From contig NZ_JANFLS010000001.1 of assembly GCF_024385465.1 (NCBI RefSeq), positions 1,116,001-1,180,000 on the forward strand: 64,000 bases of DNA, given 5' to 3'. The position numbers and the translations under genes are program-made. Position 1 is the stretch's first letter. Every line of letters begins with the position of its first letter. Below are positions 46,483 to 55,604 of this stretch, piece by piece. The notes beneath the pieces were generated by a model that was not told the DNA's origin, searched no databases, and worked only from the letters and a program-made list of their open reading frames with translations. This stretch comes from Arthrobacter sp. zg-Y844. Lineage in GTDB: Bacteria > Actinomycetota > Actinomycetes > Actinomycetales > Micrococcaceae.

Positions 46483-47526
46483 GTGAGCACCGCAAACTCC
46501 GTTGCCACAGACGGCGCCGCTGCTGCCGGCGACGTCCGCGAGGTCATCATCGTCGGTTCCGGCCCTTCCGGATACACGGCAGCCGTTTACGCGGCACGTG
46601 CCAATCTGAAGCCGCTCCTGATTGCGAGCTCCGTCACCGCCGGTGGGGAGCTCATGAACACCACCGATGTGGAGAACTTCCCCGGCTTCCCCGAAGGCGT
46701 CATGGGGCCGGACCTGATGGCCAACTTCGAAAAGCAGGCCGCCCGTTTCGGCACCGAAATCCTTTTCGAGGACGTCACCGAGGTGGACCTGACCGGCGAC
46801 ATCAAAACGGTGACGATCGGCACGGGCGAGACCTTCCGCGCCCGCGCAGTCATCATCTCCACCGGGTCCGCCTACCGTGAACTGGGACTGCCGGACGAGA
46901 AGCGCCTTTCCGGCCGCGGTGTCAGCTGGTGTGCTACCTGCGACGGCTTCTTCTTCAAGGGCCAGGACATCGCCGTCATCGGCGGCGGCGACTCCGCTTT
47001 GGAGGAAGCACTGTTCCTGACCAAGTTCGCTTCTTCGGTAACCGTGGTGCACCGCCGCGACAGCCTGCGGGCCTCCAAGATCATGCAGGAGCGGGCCCTT
47101 TCCCACGAGAAGATCCGCTTCGCCTGGGATTCTGAAGTAGCCGCCATCCGCGGCGAGGACAAGGTCACCGGCCTCGTGCTGCGCAGCACCAAGGACGGTT
47201 CCGAATCCGAGCTTGCCGTCACGGGTGTGTTCGTGGCCATCGGCAACGACCCCCGGGTGGACCTGGTCCGCGGCCAGCTTGAACTGACCGAGGAGGGCAC
47301 CATCGCGGTCCTCGGACGCACCTCCAAGACGTCCCTTCCGGGCGTCTTCGCGGCCGGCGACGTCATCGATCCGACCTACCGGCAGGCCATCACCGCGTCG
47401 GGCTCCGGCTGTGTGGCCGCCGTCGACGTCGAACACTACCTCGCCGATCTGGGCGATTCCGTCCCCACCGCGGCGGAGGTCCCCACCCCGCCGTCCGAGG
47501 CTGTTTCCGAACACGCAGCCCTCTAA
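46483..47526 (+). CDS. trxB: Thioredoxin reductase
   Basis: The protein (347 aa) has FAD motif VGSGPSGYTAAVYAA (~residue 25), redox-active CATCDG (~149), NADPH motif GGGDSALEEA (~168) and the C-terminal FAADVID-type segment FAAGDVIDPTYRQ. It reduces thioredoxin with NADPH. An extra ~18-residue N-terminal stretch and ~25-residue tail extend it beyond the usual ~310-320. GTG 46483 is taken as start. It is 27 bases before trxA, with which it is likely co-transcribed from a stress promoter. Confidence 0.95.
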   Translation: MSTANSVATDGAAAAGDVREVIIVGSGPSGYTAAVYAARANLKPLLIASSVTAGGELMNTTDVENFPGFPEGVMGPDLMANFEKQAARFGTEILFEDVTEVDLTGDIKTVTIGTGETFRARAVIISTGSAYRELGLPDEKRLSGRGVSWCATCDGFFFKGQDIAVIGGGDSALEEALFLTKFASSVTVVHRRDSLRASKIMQERALSHEKIRFAWDSEVAAIRGEDKVTGLVLRSTKDGSESELAVTGVFVAIGNDPRVDLVRGQLELTEEGTIAVLGRTSKTSLPGVFAAGDVIDPTYRQAITASGSGCVAAVDVEHYLADLGDSVPTAAEVPTPPSEAVSEHAAL

Positions 47527-47553
47527 TTCCGTTCCTCGCTTAGGAGAGCAAAA

Positions 47554-47880
47554 ATGAGCAGTGCAAAAGCAGTAACCGATGCTTCTTTCGGTACCGATGT
47601 CCTGACCGCGGACAAGCCCGTAATCGTGGACTTCTGGGCTGAATGGTGCGGCCCGTGCCGCATGCTGTCCCCCATCCTCGACGACATTGCCGCCCAGTAC
47701 AGCGACAAGGTGGACGTTGTGAAGGTGAACGTGGATGAAAACCCCGCGATCGCCGCTCAGTACGGCATCACCTCCATCCCGGCGGTGTACGTGTTCCAGG
47801 GCGGTGAGGTTGCGGCGACTTCCATCGGCGCAAAGCCGAAGCAGGTCCTGGAGCAGGAATTCGCGGCCTTCCTGAAGTAA
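47554..47880 (+). CDS. trxA: Thioredoxin
   Basis: The protein (108 aa) has the classical thioredoxin length and active site FWAEWCGPCRM (Cys-Gly-Pro-Cys, ~residues 32-35), plus the cis-Pro loop ITSIPAVYVF (~75). It reduces cytoplasmic protein disulphides and is recycled by TrxB encoded upstream. AGGAG precedes ATG 47554. The CwlM-like gene starts six bases after its stop. Confidence 0.97.
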   Translation: MSSAKAVTDASFGTDVLTADKPVIVDFWAEWCGPCRMLSPILDDIAAQYSDKVDVVKVNVDENPAIAAQYGITSIPAVYVFQGGEVAATSIGAKPKQVLEQEFAAFLK

Positions 47881-47886
47881 ACAGCA

Positions 47887-49080
47887 ATGAGTGTGCATGG
47901 TGAAAGCCTGCGGAGGCTGGATGCCAGCCGGCGTGTGGTGGCGCTTCGTGAAGCGCTGCTGCGCGCCGGCGTCACCCTGTCCTACCTGGCACCGGACGCG
48001 GTAAACGATCCGACCATTTTCGATGACCACGTTGACGCGGCGGTCCGCGCGTTCCAGCAGAGCCGAGGCCTGATTGTCGACGGCGTTGCCGGTCCGGACA
48101 CCCAGCGGGCCTTGTCCGAAGCGCAGTTCCGCTTTGGCGACCGGACGCTGAACTATGTTGAGGGCGGGCAGCTGCGGGGCGACGACGTCGCCGAACTCCA
48201 GCGCCACCTGTCCCACCTGGGGTTCTACTACGGCCACATCGACGGCAGTTTCGGGGTGCGTACCCGCTACGCCGTGGCCGAGCTGCAGCAGAACCTCGGG
48301 CTGCCGGGCACCGGTGTGTGCGACGCCGACACCATGCGTTCCATGTCCCGCGTGAACCGCGCCATCTCGCCCAGCCAGGCGTTCGCCCTGCGCGACTACG
48401 AACGGCTGGACCGATCCACCGCGGCCCTGCGCGGACGTGTTATCTCCGTGAACATCGGCCGTGCGCGGCTGGTGTCTCCGCACGGCGTCGAGCGGCTCAG
48501 CGGGGATCCGCTGACCGAGCTGCTGGTCACCACGGACATCGCCGGGCGTGTGGAACGCATCCTGCGTGAGTTCGGTGCCCGGCTGGTTCCGCAGCAAAGC
48601 GGTGCGGCCACCGAATCGGGGTCTCGGCGGAACGTGCCCAGCCTGAACCTGGATATCCACTGTGACTGGCTGGACCAGCAGGCCGCCTCGGGGATGGCAG
48701 CCTACTACTGGGGCCTACCCGGTACCGGTGAGGCACGCTCCCCCATCGGCCACCGGGCCGCGGTCCTGCTTTTGAAGGAACTGGGTGCCCGTACCGACTT
48801 GGACAATCTGGGCGTGCATGCCCGGACCTGGGACACGCTCAAGGTGCCCGGTGTACCCTCCGTGGGTCTCGATCTGGGCTACCTCAGCAATGCGCACGAC
48901 GCCGAGCGCCTCGCCGATCCGGTTTTCCGCCAGACGGTTGCCGATTCAATCGTGATTGGCATCCAGCGCCTGTACCTCCTCGAGGAGGAGGACCAGCCCA
49001 CGGGCACCCTGGCTTTGGACGACGTCCTCAAGTTCAACCCGACGGAAGAGCCGGCTACCAGGCGGGTTTCCGGCCTCTAG
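47887..49080 (+). CDS. cwlM: CwlM-like amidase homologue, probably catalytically altered
   Basis: The protein (397 aa) has two PG_binding_1 repeats (residues ~20-80 and ~95-150: AVRAFQQSRGLIVDGVAGPDT, LQRHLSHLGFYYGHIDGSFG) and an amidase_3-type fold (~180-375). No signal peptide or membrane helix is seen, so it is cytoplasmic as in mycobacterial CwlM. The first zinc motif (usually DPGHGG) reads VNIGRAR without His, and the terminal catalytic Glu (usually EtGFlSN) is Asp in LDLGYLSN. In mycobacteria the CwlM homologue lies after trxB-trxC and regulates MurA rather than cutting peptidoglycan; the same role is inferred here. Confidence 0.85.
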   Translation: MSVHGESLRRLDASRRVVALREALLRAGVTLSYLAPDAVNDPTIFDDHVDAAVRAFQQSRGLIVDGVAGPDTQRALSEAQFRFGDRTLNYVEGGQLRGDDVAELQRHLSHLGFYYGHIDGSFGVRTRYAVAELQQNLGLPGTGVCDADTMRSMSRVNRAISPSQAFALRDYERLDRSTAALRGRVISVNIGRARLVSPHGVERLSGDPLTELLVTTDIAGRVERILREFGARLVPQQSGAATESGSRRNVPSLNLDIHCDWLDQQAASGMAAYYWGLPGTGEARSPIGHRAAVLLLKELGARTDLDNLGVHARTWDTLKVPGVPSVGLDLGYLSNAHDAERLADPVFRQTVADSIVIGIQRLYLLEEEDQPTGTLALDDVLKFNPTEEPATRRVSGL

Positions 49081-49751
49081 GCCGTTCTGCCGCTTTTCCC
49101 GGCGCTGATGAACCCCTGCGCATAGCGTTCCGCAGCTGTCGGGGAGCGGAGCAGGTGTTCATCAACCTGGAAATCTTCGCCCTCCAGCAGCGCGGCGGTT
49201 TCCGGGATGTCGTGGAGGTAGCCCGTGAGTTCCACGGCATGTCCGTAGGCCGTCGGTATTCGACGGGAACCCGTTCCTGCCTGAAAACCCAACAAGAGCC
49301 GGCCGCCGGGACGCAGGATCCGTCGAAACTCGGCGAAAACCGCCGGCAGCCCTGAAGGCGGGGTATGGATAATCGAGTACCAGGCCAGCACCCCCTGAAA
49401 TGACCCGTCGCCGTAGGGCAACGAGGACATCGCCGTGACCTCGAATCTCCGATGCGGATGTGCCTTCCGGGCCTGACGGACCATGCCTGCGGAAATATCG
49501 CACCCTTCGATGGCCAGCGGCGCCAGGGTGTCGAGATAGGTAATCATTCGGCCGGCTCCGCACCCCGCGTCCAGGACGGCTGCCCCGGACGGCAGTGAAC
49601 CGGCGAACCTGCGCACCATGGCCAAGTCCTGCTCGTCCTCCGGGTCTCCCTCCCTGCCGGCAGTGGGGATCAGCTCCGCGTAGGCCTGGGAAACAAGGTT
49701 GTAGGCCCGGGCGACGGCGCCGGGGACACTGTGCAGGGCTCCCTCGTTCAT
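49077..49751 (-). CDS. Class I SAM-dependent methyltransferase
   Basis: The protein (224 aa from ATG 49751; ATG 49790 possible) has SAM motif I AAVLDAGCGAGRMITYL (~residue 55), an acidic residue in IEGCDISAGM (~80), motif II VTAMSSLPYGDGSFQGVLAWYSI (~100-120) and RILRPGGRLLLGFQ (~145). Fold is the UbiE/COQ5-like group; the substrate is unknown. It converges with the CwlM-like gene, whose last four bases it overlaps. Confidence 0.85.
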   Translation of the reverse strand: MNEGALHSVPGAVARAYNLVSQAYAELIPTAGREGDPEDEQDLAMVRRFAGSLPSGAAVLDAGCGAGRMITYLDTLAPLAIEGCDISAGMVRQARKAHPHRRFEVTAMSSLPYGDGSFQGVLAWYSIIHTPPSGLPAVFAEFRRILRPGGRLLLGFQAGTGSRRIPTAYGHAVELTGYLHDIPETAALLEGEDFQVDEHLLRSPTAAERYAQGFISAGKSGRTA

Positions 49752-49882
49752 CGCACCAACGTACCGTGCCGTATGCCATGCTTCTGGCATGACGGTCCGG
49801 GGAATGCCATGGCGACGGAAATAATGTGACGACGACAAGGGATGCTTTCTGACTCTCTGCCAACGAAGCAGCTGTCGCGGCA

Positions 49883-51081
49883 ATGCTTTCCGCGGAGCCC
49901 GAGTTGATCGACGTTCTCCCGGCCCTGGAGGCGGTTCCGGGCATGGCCAAGGACATCATCCTCGTCTCGGGTCCGCTGATGCGGTGGCAGGATTACACGG
50001 GTTGCCAACGCTTGGCGGTTGTCGGTGCGGCTGTATTCGAAGGACTTGCGGCCTCTCCGGCAGAGGCTGACGGCTTGCTCCGCTCCGGCGCGATCCGGCT
50101 GGCCTCCTGCCACGAGTACGGTGCCGTAGGTTCGCTTACGGGCGTTTGTTCCGCCTCCATGCCCGTACTGGTTGTACAGGACCGCCTGTCCGGGCGCACC
50201 GCTACATGCAGGATGAATGAAGGCGCGGGCACACGGGCTCTCACATTCGGCTCCCAGGGACCAGCAGTCAACGCCAACCTGGCCCGCATCAGGGACCGAG
50301 GGCGCCGGCCCTGGCTCGTATCCTCCGGGCATCTCCTATACCGCTCCTGCCGATCATGGCCCAGGCGCTGGCCATGGGCGACGAACTGCACGGCAGGCAG
50401 ACTGCTGCCGGGCTGCTGTTCCGGAACGCCGTCCTGGAACGCCTCGTCCACCTCCGGGGCAATGCCCCGGAGACCCCTGCGTTGCTGGCCTACCTCGACA
50501 CAGCGGAATTCCATTTCCTGCACGTCGCGATGGCAGCCGCAAAGGTTATTGCGGACAGAGCAGACTCAGTTCCAGGGAGCTCAATCGTCACGGCCATGGC
50601 TATGAACGAGAAGGAGTTCGCAGTCAGGGTTTCCGGCTTGCCGGGCCAGTGGTTCCGCGCACCCCTACCGCCGATCTCCGGGTTTCCCGGAAGAATCATG
50701 GCGCCCTGGACGCCCGCCGATCTGGGGTACAGCGGTGGTGACAGCTTGATTATGGAAACGCTGGGGCTGGGGGGCGCCGCTGCGGCGGCGGCTCCGGCCC
50801 TGAGTCCGGTCTCCGTCGGGACTCCGGCGCAAATGATGGAACTGACGAGCTCCCTGTACGCGGTTGCATCGTCGGAGCACCCGACGATGCGGATTCCGGC
50901 ACTGGGCGGGCGCGGGGTCCCTTGGGGTATGGACGCTGCCGCGATCGTGGAGCGCCGCCTCGTACCTCCGGTGCACATCGGGGCGACACTGCGGAGCGGC
51001 GGACTTGCCGGCGCGATTTATTTCACCCCGCCGCTGCAACCCTTTATCGACGCAATCGAGCGCCTGCAGTCAATCGTCTGA
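49883..51081 (+). pseudogene. Frameshifted DUF1116 (AllG/YlbE-like) gene
   Basis: The first frame (from ATG 49883, extending upstream as SANEAAVAAM) encodes PELIDVLPALEAVPGM, CHEYGAVGSLTGVCSASMPVLVV and RMNEGAGTRAL, all DUF1116 features. After RIRD near 50296 it degenerates. The family continues in another frame from about 50299 (RAPALARILRASP, then PIMAQALAMGDELHGRQ) to 51081. A single base loss explains the switch. The upstream start is also unclear, with a better ATG in another frame at 49841. DUF1116 is a subunit of oxamate carbamoyltransferase in allantoin use; no partner genes are nearby. Confidence 0.8.
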
Positions 51082-51083
51082 CC

Positions 51084-51099
51084 CGTTTCACGTGAAACA
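51084..51099. promoter_or_regulatory. parS site 1
   Basis: Perfect palindromic core GTTTCACGTGAAAC at 51085-51098, the ParB-binding consensus. It lies directly downstream of the DUF1116 remnant. Confidence 0.9.
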
Positions 51100-51158
51100 A
51101 CGCGTTTCCTGCCGCTTCGCAGCCCGGCGTCTTCGTCCGATATGACCCGCCTAAACCC

Positions 51159-51722
51159 TCAAGGGTTGCCCTCACCTCCTCTTTCCGGATTCTGCTCCGG
51201 GTGCCGATCAGGATGGATGGCCATAAAAACCGAGTAATGGGTGCTGCCCTCAGGAGGTTCTTCGGCTTCGAACTCATCCAGCAGGTCCTGCACACGTTCG
51301 AGGAGCCGGGCATGTCCTTCTTCCGTGAGGCGTACACCCAACCGGGAGATTCCGACCTGATCCGATGCAGGGAGCTGTCCCACCTCGGACACGAACGCAC
51401 CGATCATTGCGCCCCGCAAGCGCAGATCCCGGCCGTCGAGATTCAACCGCCACGACTTCCCCGTGGCACGGTAGGGGATCTCATATGCGCCACTCGGTCC
51501 GGACCGCGCCTCTTGGGGTTCGAGGAAGCCTGCCGAGACCAGCTTGCGGACGTGATAGAGCACCGTTGCCGGGTTGGCGGCGAGCATGGTTGCAATTTCC
51601 TTGTTGGTCAGCTGCTCTTTCATGCAGAGCCGCAAAATGCGGATACGCATTGCCGAGGCAAGGGCCTTCGCCTCTTCCTCACTCGCTGACCGCCGAGGGA
51701 CCTGACCGCTCTCGTCTGTCAT
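51159..51722 (-). CDS. ArsR-type winged-helix transcriptional regulator
   Basis: The protein (187 aa) has a winged helix at residues ~18-90: ALASAMRIRILRLCMKE, LTNKEIATMLAANPATVLYHVRKLVSAGFLE with the recognition helix ATVLYHVRKL. The C-terminal half is a mixed domain without metal-binding Cys clusters, so the inducer is likely an organic ligand. It is divergent from the MFS exporter at 51782; two TTGAC palindromes between them are candidate operators. Start ATG 51722. Confidence 0.88.
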   Translation of the reverse strand: MTDESGQVPRRSASEEEAKALASAMRIRILRLCMKEQLTNKEIATMLAANPATVLYHVRKLVSAGFLEPQEARSGPSGAYEIPYRATGKSWRLNLDGRDLRLRGAMIGAFVSEVGQLPASDQVGISRLGVRLTEEGHARLLERVQDLLDEFEAEEPPEGSTHYSVFMAIHPDRHPEQNPERGGEGNP

Positions 51723-51745
51723 GTGTGCAGAATACCAGAGGGCTA

Positions 51746-51777
51746 TTGACAAATATCAATCGATTGACCAGAGTCAA
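51746..51777. promoter_or_regulatory. Pair of TTGAC inverted repeats, candidate operator
   Basis: Two 14-bp sites, TTGACAAATATCAA (51746-51759) and TTGACCAGAGTCAA (51764-51777), each with TTGA/TCAA ends, are 18 bp apart start to start and so on nearly the same helix face. They lie between the divergent regulator and MFS starts; the second ends four bases before the MFS ATG. Confidence 0.65.
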
Positions 51778-51781
51778 CCGC

Positions 51782-53068
51782 ATGACGACTGAAGACGGCG
51801 GCGCAGCCACGGTTCCTGGCGGCGTCCTGCGGGACCGTGACTTCCGATTCCTTTTCTATTCCACCTCCTTGAGCCAACTTGGGCAGCAGGTATCCAGTCT
51901 CGCCTTGCCACTCGTGGCGGTGGTGACGCTGACTGCCAGTGAATTCGAAGTGGGGCTGCTTTCGGCCCTGAGCACCGCTGCGTTCCTGTTGATTGGCTTG
52001 CCCGCCGGAGTCTGGGTCGATCGGATGCGGTACCGCCACGTGCTCGTCTCGTCGGACCTGATTCGGGCAGCGGTCCTGCTCACTGTTCCGCTCGCCTGGT
52101 GGCTCGGGGTGTTGACAGTCTGGCAGCTCTACGTCGTGGCGCTGCTCATCGGCGTGTTCAGCGTCTTCTTTGACGTCGCTTACCAGAGCTTTCTGCCGCG
52201 CCTTGTCGGGCGTGACCATTTGGTTGAAGGAAATGCCAAGTTGGAAACGGTGCACTCGGTTGCCCAACTCGCTGGTCCGGTCGCAGCCGGCCAGCTGATC
52301 GCCTGGCTGACGGCACCCGTTGCCCTCGCCCTGGATGCCATTGCGATGGGGTTGTCCGCACTATTAGTTGGGCGCATGCGGCACCGTCAGCCCAAGCCGG
52401 AGCCGGTACCGGGATCCCGGCTGGGCACGGACATCGCAGAGGGCCTGCGTTTCGTCCTGGGCAACCCCTTGCTGCGGGCGATTGCCGGGTCCACAGGACT
52501 GTTCAACCTGGCTTTCGCGGCCTACATGGCGATGCTGGTGTTCTTCCTTCCTAGAGAAGTCGGCCTGGGCGCGCACCAAATCGGCATAGTCTTTTCGGTC
52601 CTCGGGGTGGGCGGCCTTGCCGGCGCCCTGGCTACCCGTCGACTGACCCTGTGGCTCGGTGAAGGACCCGCCATTTGTTGGTCTGTGGCGGCGACGGCTC
52701 CCTTTGCGCTCCTGATGCCTGCGGCCGGGGGCGAATGGTCGGTTTGGCTAGGCGCGGCTGGACTTGCTGTGGCTAGCTTCGGCATGGTCGTCTACAACGT
52801 CACGCAGGTGAGCTTCCGGCAAAGACTGACTCCGGACCGCCTGCTAGGCCGCATGAACGCCACCATGCGTTTCCTGGTCTGGGGAACCCAGCCCGTCGGC
52901 GCGCTGATGGGGGGCCTACTTGGACAGCTATTCGGAGCTGAGACGGCACTGTGGATCGCTGCGGCGGCGGCCTGTGTGGCCTTCCTGCCGGTCACCTTGT
53001 CACCCCTGCGGAGCATGCGGAAGCTACCCGATGAACAGCCGGCATCGGCCACGCCTTCCGCCCCGTAA
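51782..53068 (+). CDS. MFS transporter (macrolide-efflux-like)
   Basis: The protein (428 aa) is a 12-helix facilitator of the MefA/enterobactin-exporter type: LRDRDFRFLFYSTSLSQLGQQ at the N-terminus, GLPAGVWVDRMRYRHVLVSSDL (motif-A-like, ~residue 78) and the later VVYNVTQVSFRQRLTPDRLLGRMNA (~340). Likely exports a drug or metabolite sensed by the divergent ArsR-type regulator. ATG 51782 directly follows the operator and has no clear ribosome site, so a leaderless transcript is possible. Confidence 0.85.
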   Translation: MTTEDGGAATVPGGVLRDRDFRFLFYSTSLSQLGQQVSSLALPLVAVVTLTASEFEVGLLSALSTAAFLLIGLPAGVWVDRMRYRHVLVSSDLIRAAVLLTVPLAWWLGVLTVWQLYVVALLIGVFSVFFDVAYQSFLPRLVGRDHLVEGNAKLETVHSVAQLAGPVAAGQLIAWLTAPVALALDAIAMGLSALLVGRMRHRQPKPEPVPGSRLGTDIAEGLRFVLGNPLLRAIAGSTGLFNLAFAAYMAMLVFFLPREVGLGAHQIGIVFSVLGVGGLAGALATRRLTLWLGEGPAICWSVAATAPFALLMPAAGGEWSVWLGAAGLAVASFGMVVYNVTQVSFRQRLTPDRLLGRMNATMRFLVWGTQPVGALMGGLLGQLFGAETALWIAAAAACVAFLPVTLSPLRSMRKLPDEQPASATPSAP

Positions 53069-53117
53069 GCCTTCACATGTTCCTCCGACGCTGACGCCGA
53101 GTACAAGTTCGGCGTCG

Positions 53118-53133
53118 CGTTTCACGTGAAACA
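53118..53133. promoter_or_regulatory. parS site 2
   Basis: Perfect core GTTTCACGTGAAAC at 53119-53132, just downstream of the MFS gene. Confidence 0.9.
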
Positions 53134-53519
53134 CGACGCCGAGGGCGGACCTGGTCTGCGTGTGCGGTGCGCTGCTTGGTGCTGGTGGGCTGAGTGCGGT
53201 GCACCGGGGCCGGGTGCCGGGAGCTCAATACTGAGCGTTGGGGCCGAGGGTGAAAGCATAATGATTCTCGAGCCCAGCCTGCTGCTCTCTTCCCCCAGGA
53301 TCCAGCAGCAGCACAGCTACTCAGTATTCGTTCGATCCGCCCGACGGTAATGAATGGACGTGATCGATCAGGGTGGATGAATAACATCCTCAGGCTCCGG
53401 GAGGGCTCCCTCACTGCACCAGACACGTCACGGGCCGGCTGAAGCCGAGCCGCAGCGCGGCTGCCGGACGCTGGGCAGGGCCACGAGCGGTAGGCAATCG
53501 TCGGCACGAGCGTGGCTGC

Positions 53520-53660
53520 GCAAGACAAGTAAGGCCCCTCCCTTCCCTGCCCCCCCTGCCCCCAGCCTCCCTGCCCAGCAGTGCACTGCTCTGCACTGCC
53601 GTTCACAGCAGTGCACTGCCCTTCACCGCACTTCATTTCACTTCGCTTCGCTTCCCAGAC
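53520..53660. repeat. Low-complexity and short palindromic repeats
   Basis: C-rich CCCT/CCCTGCC runs are followed by two copies of the palindrome GCAGTGCACTGC (53578-53589 and 53608-53619) and then TTCACTTCGCTTCGCTTCCC. No known element is matched. Confidence 0.6.
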
Positions 53661-54202
53661 AAGGCCCTACTCGACAGCCCTGCACACAATCCGCCTCTAT
53701 CAAGGCATACCCCTGGTGTTGGGACAGCAACAGCTAGACATACGCCAAGGGCCACGTTTACCCCACCAGGCGGCGATATCCGCTGCGGCGCTTCCACCTG
53801 GGCAGGGCTTGGAAACGCCACGGACCCGACTCCAGGGACCCGCCACACATCCGCTGCCACCATTGTTCGTGGTTCGATTCCCTTCTTGCCTTCGCTTAGA
53901 TGTTCTCTGAAGCAGCAGTGTGTAGTTGTTTCCACCGGAGATCGGCACGTTTTTTAGGCAGCGTGGGGGGGAGATATCGTCTAGTTGCGGACGATAGGTC
54001 ATGGGACTCCCCGAACGAAAACGAGGCAACGCGCACCTAACCGCATATCGGAGAACCGAAACGGGAGCCGGCATCGGCGGTAGCTTGTGCAGGTAGCTTG
54101 ATGGCATTCTCCGCCCCATGGACGACTTCCTGATGCACGGCAAAGGGAAGATGGGCATTGGATACTGGTTTGCCGGCAGCCGCCCATAGCGTGCTTATGA
54201 CC

Positions 54203-54290
54203 CGGCAGGGCGGGCGGGCAGGGCGGGCAGGCAGGGCGGGCAGGAGGCCCGGCAGGGCGAGCAGGCAGGGCGGGCAGGCCGGCCGGCAGA
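54203..54290. repeat. G-rich tandem repeat (GGCAGGGCGGGCAGG units)
   Basis: About 88 bp of imperfect 8-16 bp units built from GGCAGG and GGCGGG. The pattern is typical of slippage-prone DNA. Confidence 0.75.
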
Positions 54291-54448
54291 GAGCCGGTCG
54301 GTGCTCGGGGTAACCCGCCGAAGACAGCCCTGCCATCCCAGGCCGCGCCTAAAGCCGCTCCAGAGAGTACGGTTCCTAGCACCCAAGCCTCGCCTTCCCA
54401 GGCAAAACAGCCTAGGGTGGGGTTCCTTTGTAGGGACTCGGACGCCCC

Positions 54449-54464
54449 AGTTTCACGTGAAACA
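54449..54464. promoter_or_regulatory. parS site 3
   Basis: Perfect core GTTTCACGTGAAAC at 54450-54463. Confidence 0.9.
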
Positions 54465-54633
54465 CCGCCAGGCGCTGACCCCAGTTCTAAGAATTCATAC
54501 GCAGCCTTTGCTGCGACGGGGTGCACAGAGAGCCGCCTTGCAGGCCCCAATCCGGCCGCGCTCTACCGTGTACGGCGGTTGGCCATGTCATCTGCATGGC
54601 TAGCCACACGTCGTGGTTGGCCGCCTTCTACAA

Positions 54634-54649
54634 TGTTTCACGTGAAACC
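54634..54649. promoter_or_regulatory. parS site 4
   Basis: Perfect core GTTTCACGTGAAAC at 54635-54648, with the consensus T on the left but C on the right. Confidence 0.9.
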
Positions 54650-55023
54650 CCGCCCCTATCCTCTATTCGGCGCCACGGGCATACGCCCTATGGCACGTCA
54701 TGCCAAGCTCCCATGCCCGGTGCATGACCGACGCCCTATACGCGTGTTTGGCAGGCAAAGCGCTGATTGCGTTTCCTATCCGCTTACCGACTGGACGTCC
54801 GGGACGTCAGTTCTGGCGGCGGAGAGGTGGTAACCCTTCTGCCTGGACCTGTAAGGAGGCCGATTGCATAGACATTGCAGCTCTGCAAGGACCGTGCAAA
54901 CTACCATTGCGCGCGGCGTCCACCCTGCTACCGAAGCCGACCGCACGGCCTGATTCGACCCGGTCAGTGGACGAATGGCTTTTAGTCGACTGCAGTACCG
55001 GGCGCTGGCTGCAGCCAAGGCAT

Positions 55024-55039
55024 CGTTTCACGTGAAACA
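55024..55039. promoter_or_regulatory. parS site 5
   Basis: Perfect core GTTTCACGTGAAAC at 55025-55038. Confidence 0.9.
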
Positions 55040-55478
55040 CCGCCTGCTGTATAGCTGCTCCGGCTTATAGACCCGTCCGGCCCAGCAAGAAGTCTGCCAA
55101 ACGCGGAAGCTATGCCGACCTGAGGGTGGCCCGCGGAGAGTTTTGGAGCCAAAACTGCACATTACCCGGGGCCAGCCGCTCTGATAATCAACCGAACCAT
55201 TGGGTGCCGTTGCGACGAACCTCCAAACTGAGCTCAGTGACCCCCAACTTACGTAGAGAGTTGCAGCACCTAACTACGCAAATCGACCGCCGACTACGCC
55301 CAGCAAATAGGCGCAGCCTGGTTCCTGCGATACTCGCGGTTTGGCTCCATACGACTCCATCCAGCTCCTTACCTACAACCGGACCGGCATTCAACTACGA
55401 GAGGATACCCCGGACGACCCGCGGCGCAAAAGTAGTTGCAGGGTCCGGATACCGGACGTACCGACGCAGCGGGAGATA

Positions 55479-55494
55479 GGTTTCACGTGAAACG
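55479..55494. promoter_or_regulatory. parS site 6
   Basis: Perfect core GTTTCACGTGAAAC at 55480-55493. Confidence 0.9.
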
Positions 55495-55576
55495 TCGACT
55501 CACTCGGTCCGAGCGGCAACGAGTGCGGTAATCACGTCAGCGAGCAGGCACCCGGAGTGAGGACACCTGAACGAGT

Positions 55577-55604
55577 CTTACGTGTTTCACGTGAAACACG
55601 TAAG
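55577..55604. promoter_or_regulatory. parS site 7 inside a 28-bp perfect palindrome
   Basis: The full 16-bp consensus TGTTTCACGTGAAACA at 55583-55598 is extended by six further matched bases on each side. Confidence 0.92.

Noticed and set aside
46405-48660. Very long (about 750 codons) open frame on the minus strand
   Set aside because: It is antisense to trxB, trxA and the CwlM-like gene, and arises from GC-rich codon bias.
50290-50305. Programmed -1 frameshift in the DUF1116 gene
   Set aside because: No slippery heptamer and no stimulatory structure are obvious; simple loss of one base is more economical.
53821-53890. GGTTCGATTCCC, resembling a tRNA T-loop
   Set aside because: The flanking bases do not make a T stem, and no acceptor or anticodon stem can be placed around it.
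53073-54833. Several 60-190 codon open frames in the parS region
   Set aside because: They overlap in conflicting frames, lack ribosome sites and family features, and run through repeats and parS palindromes.
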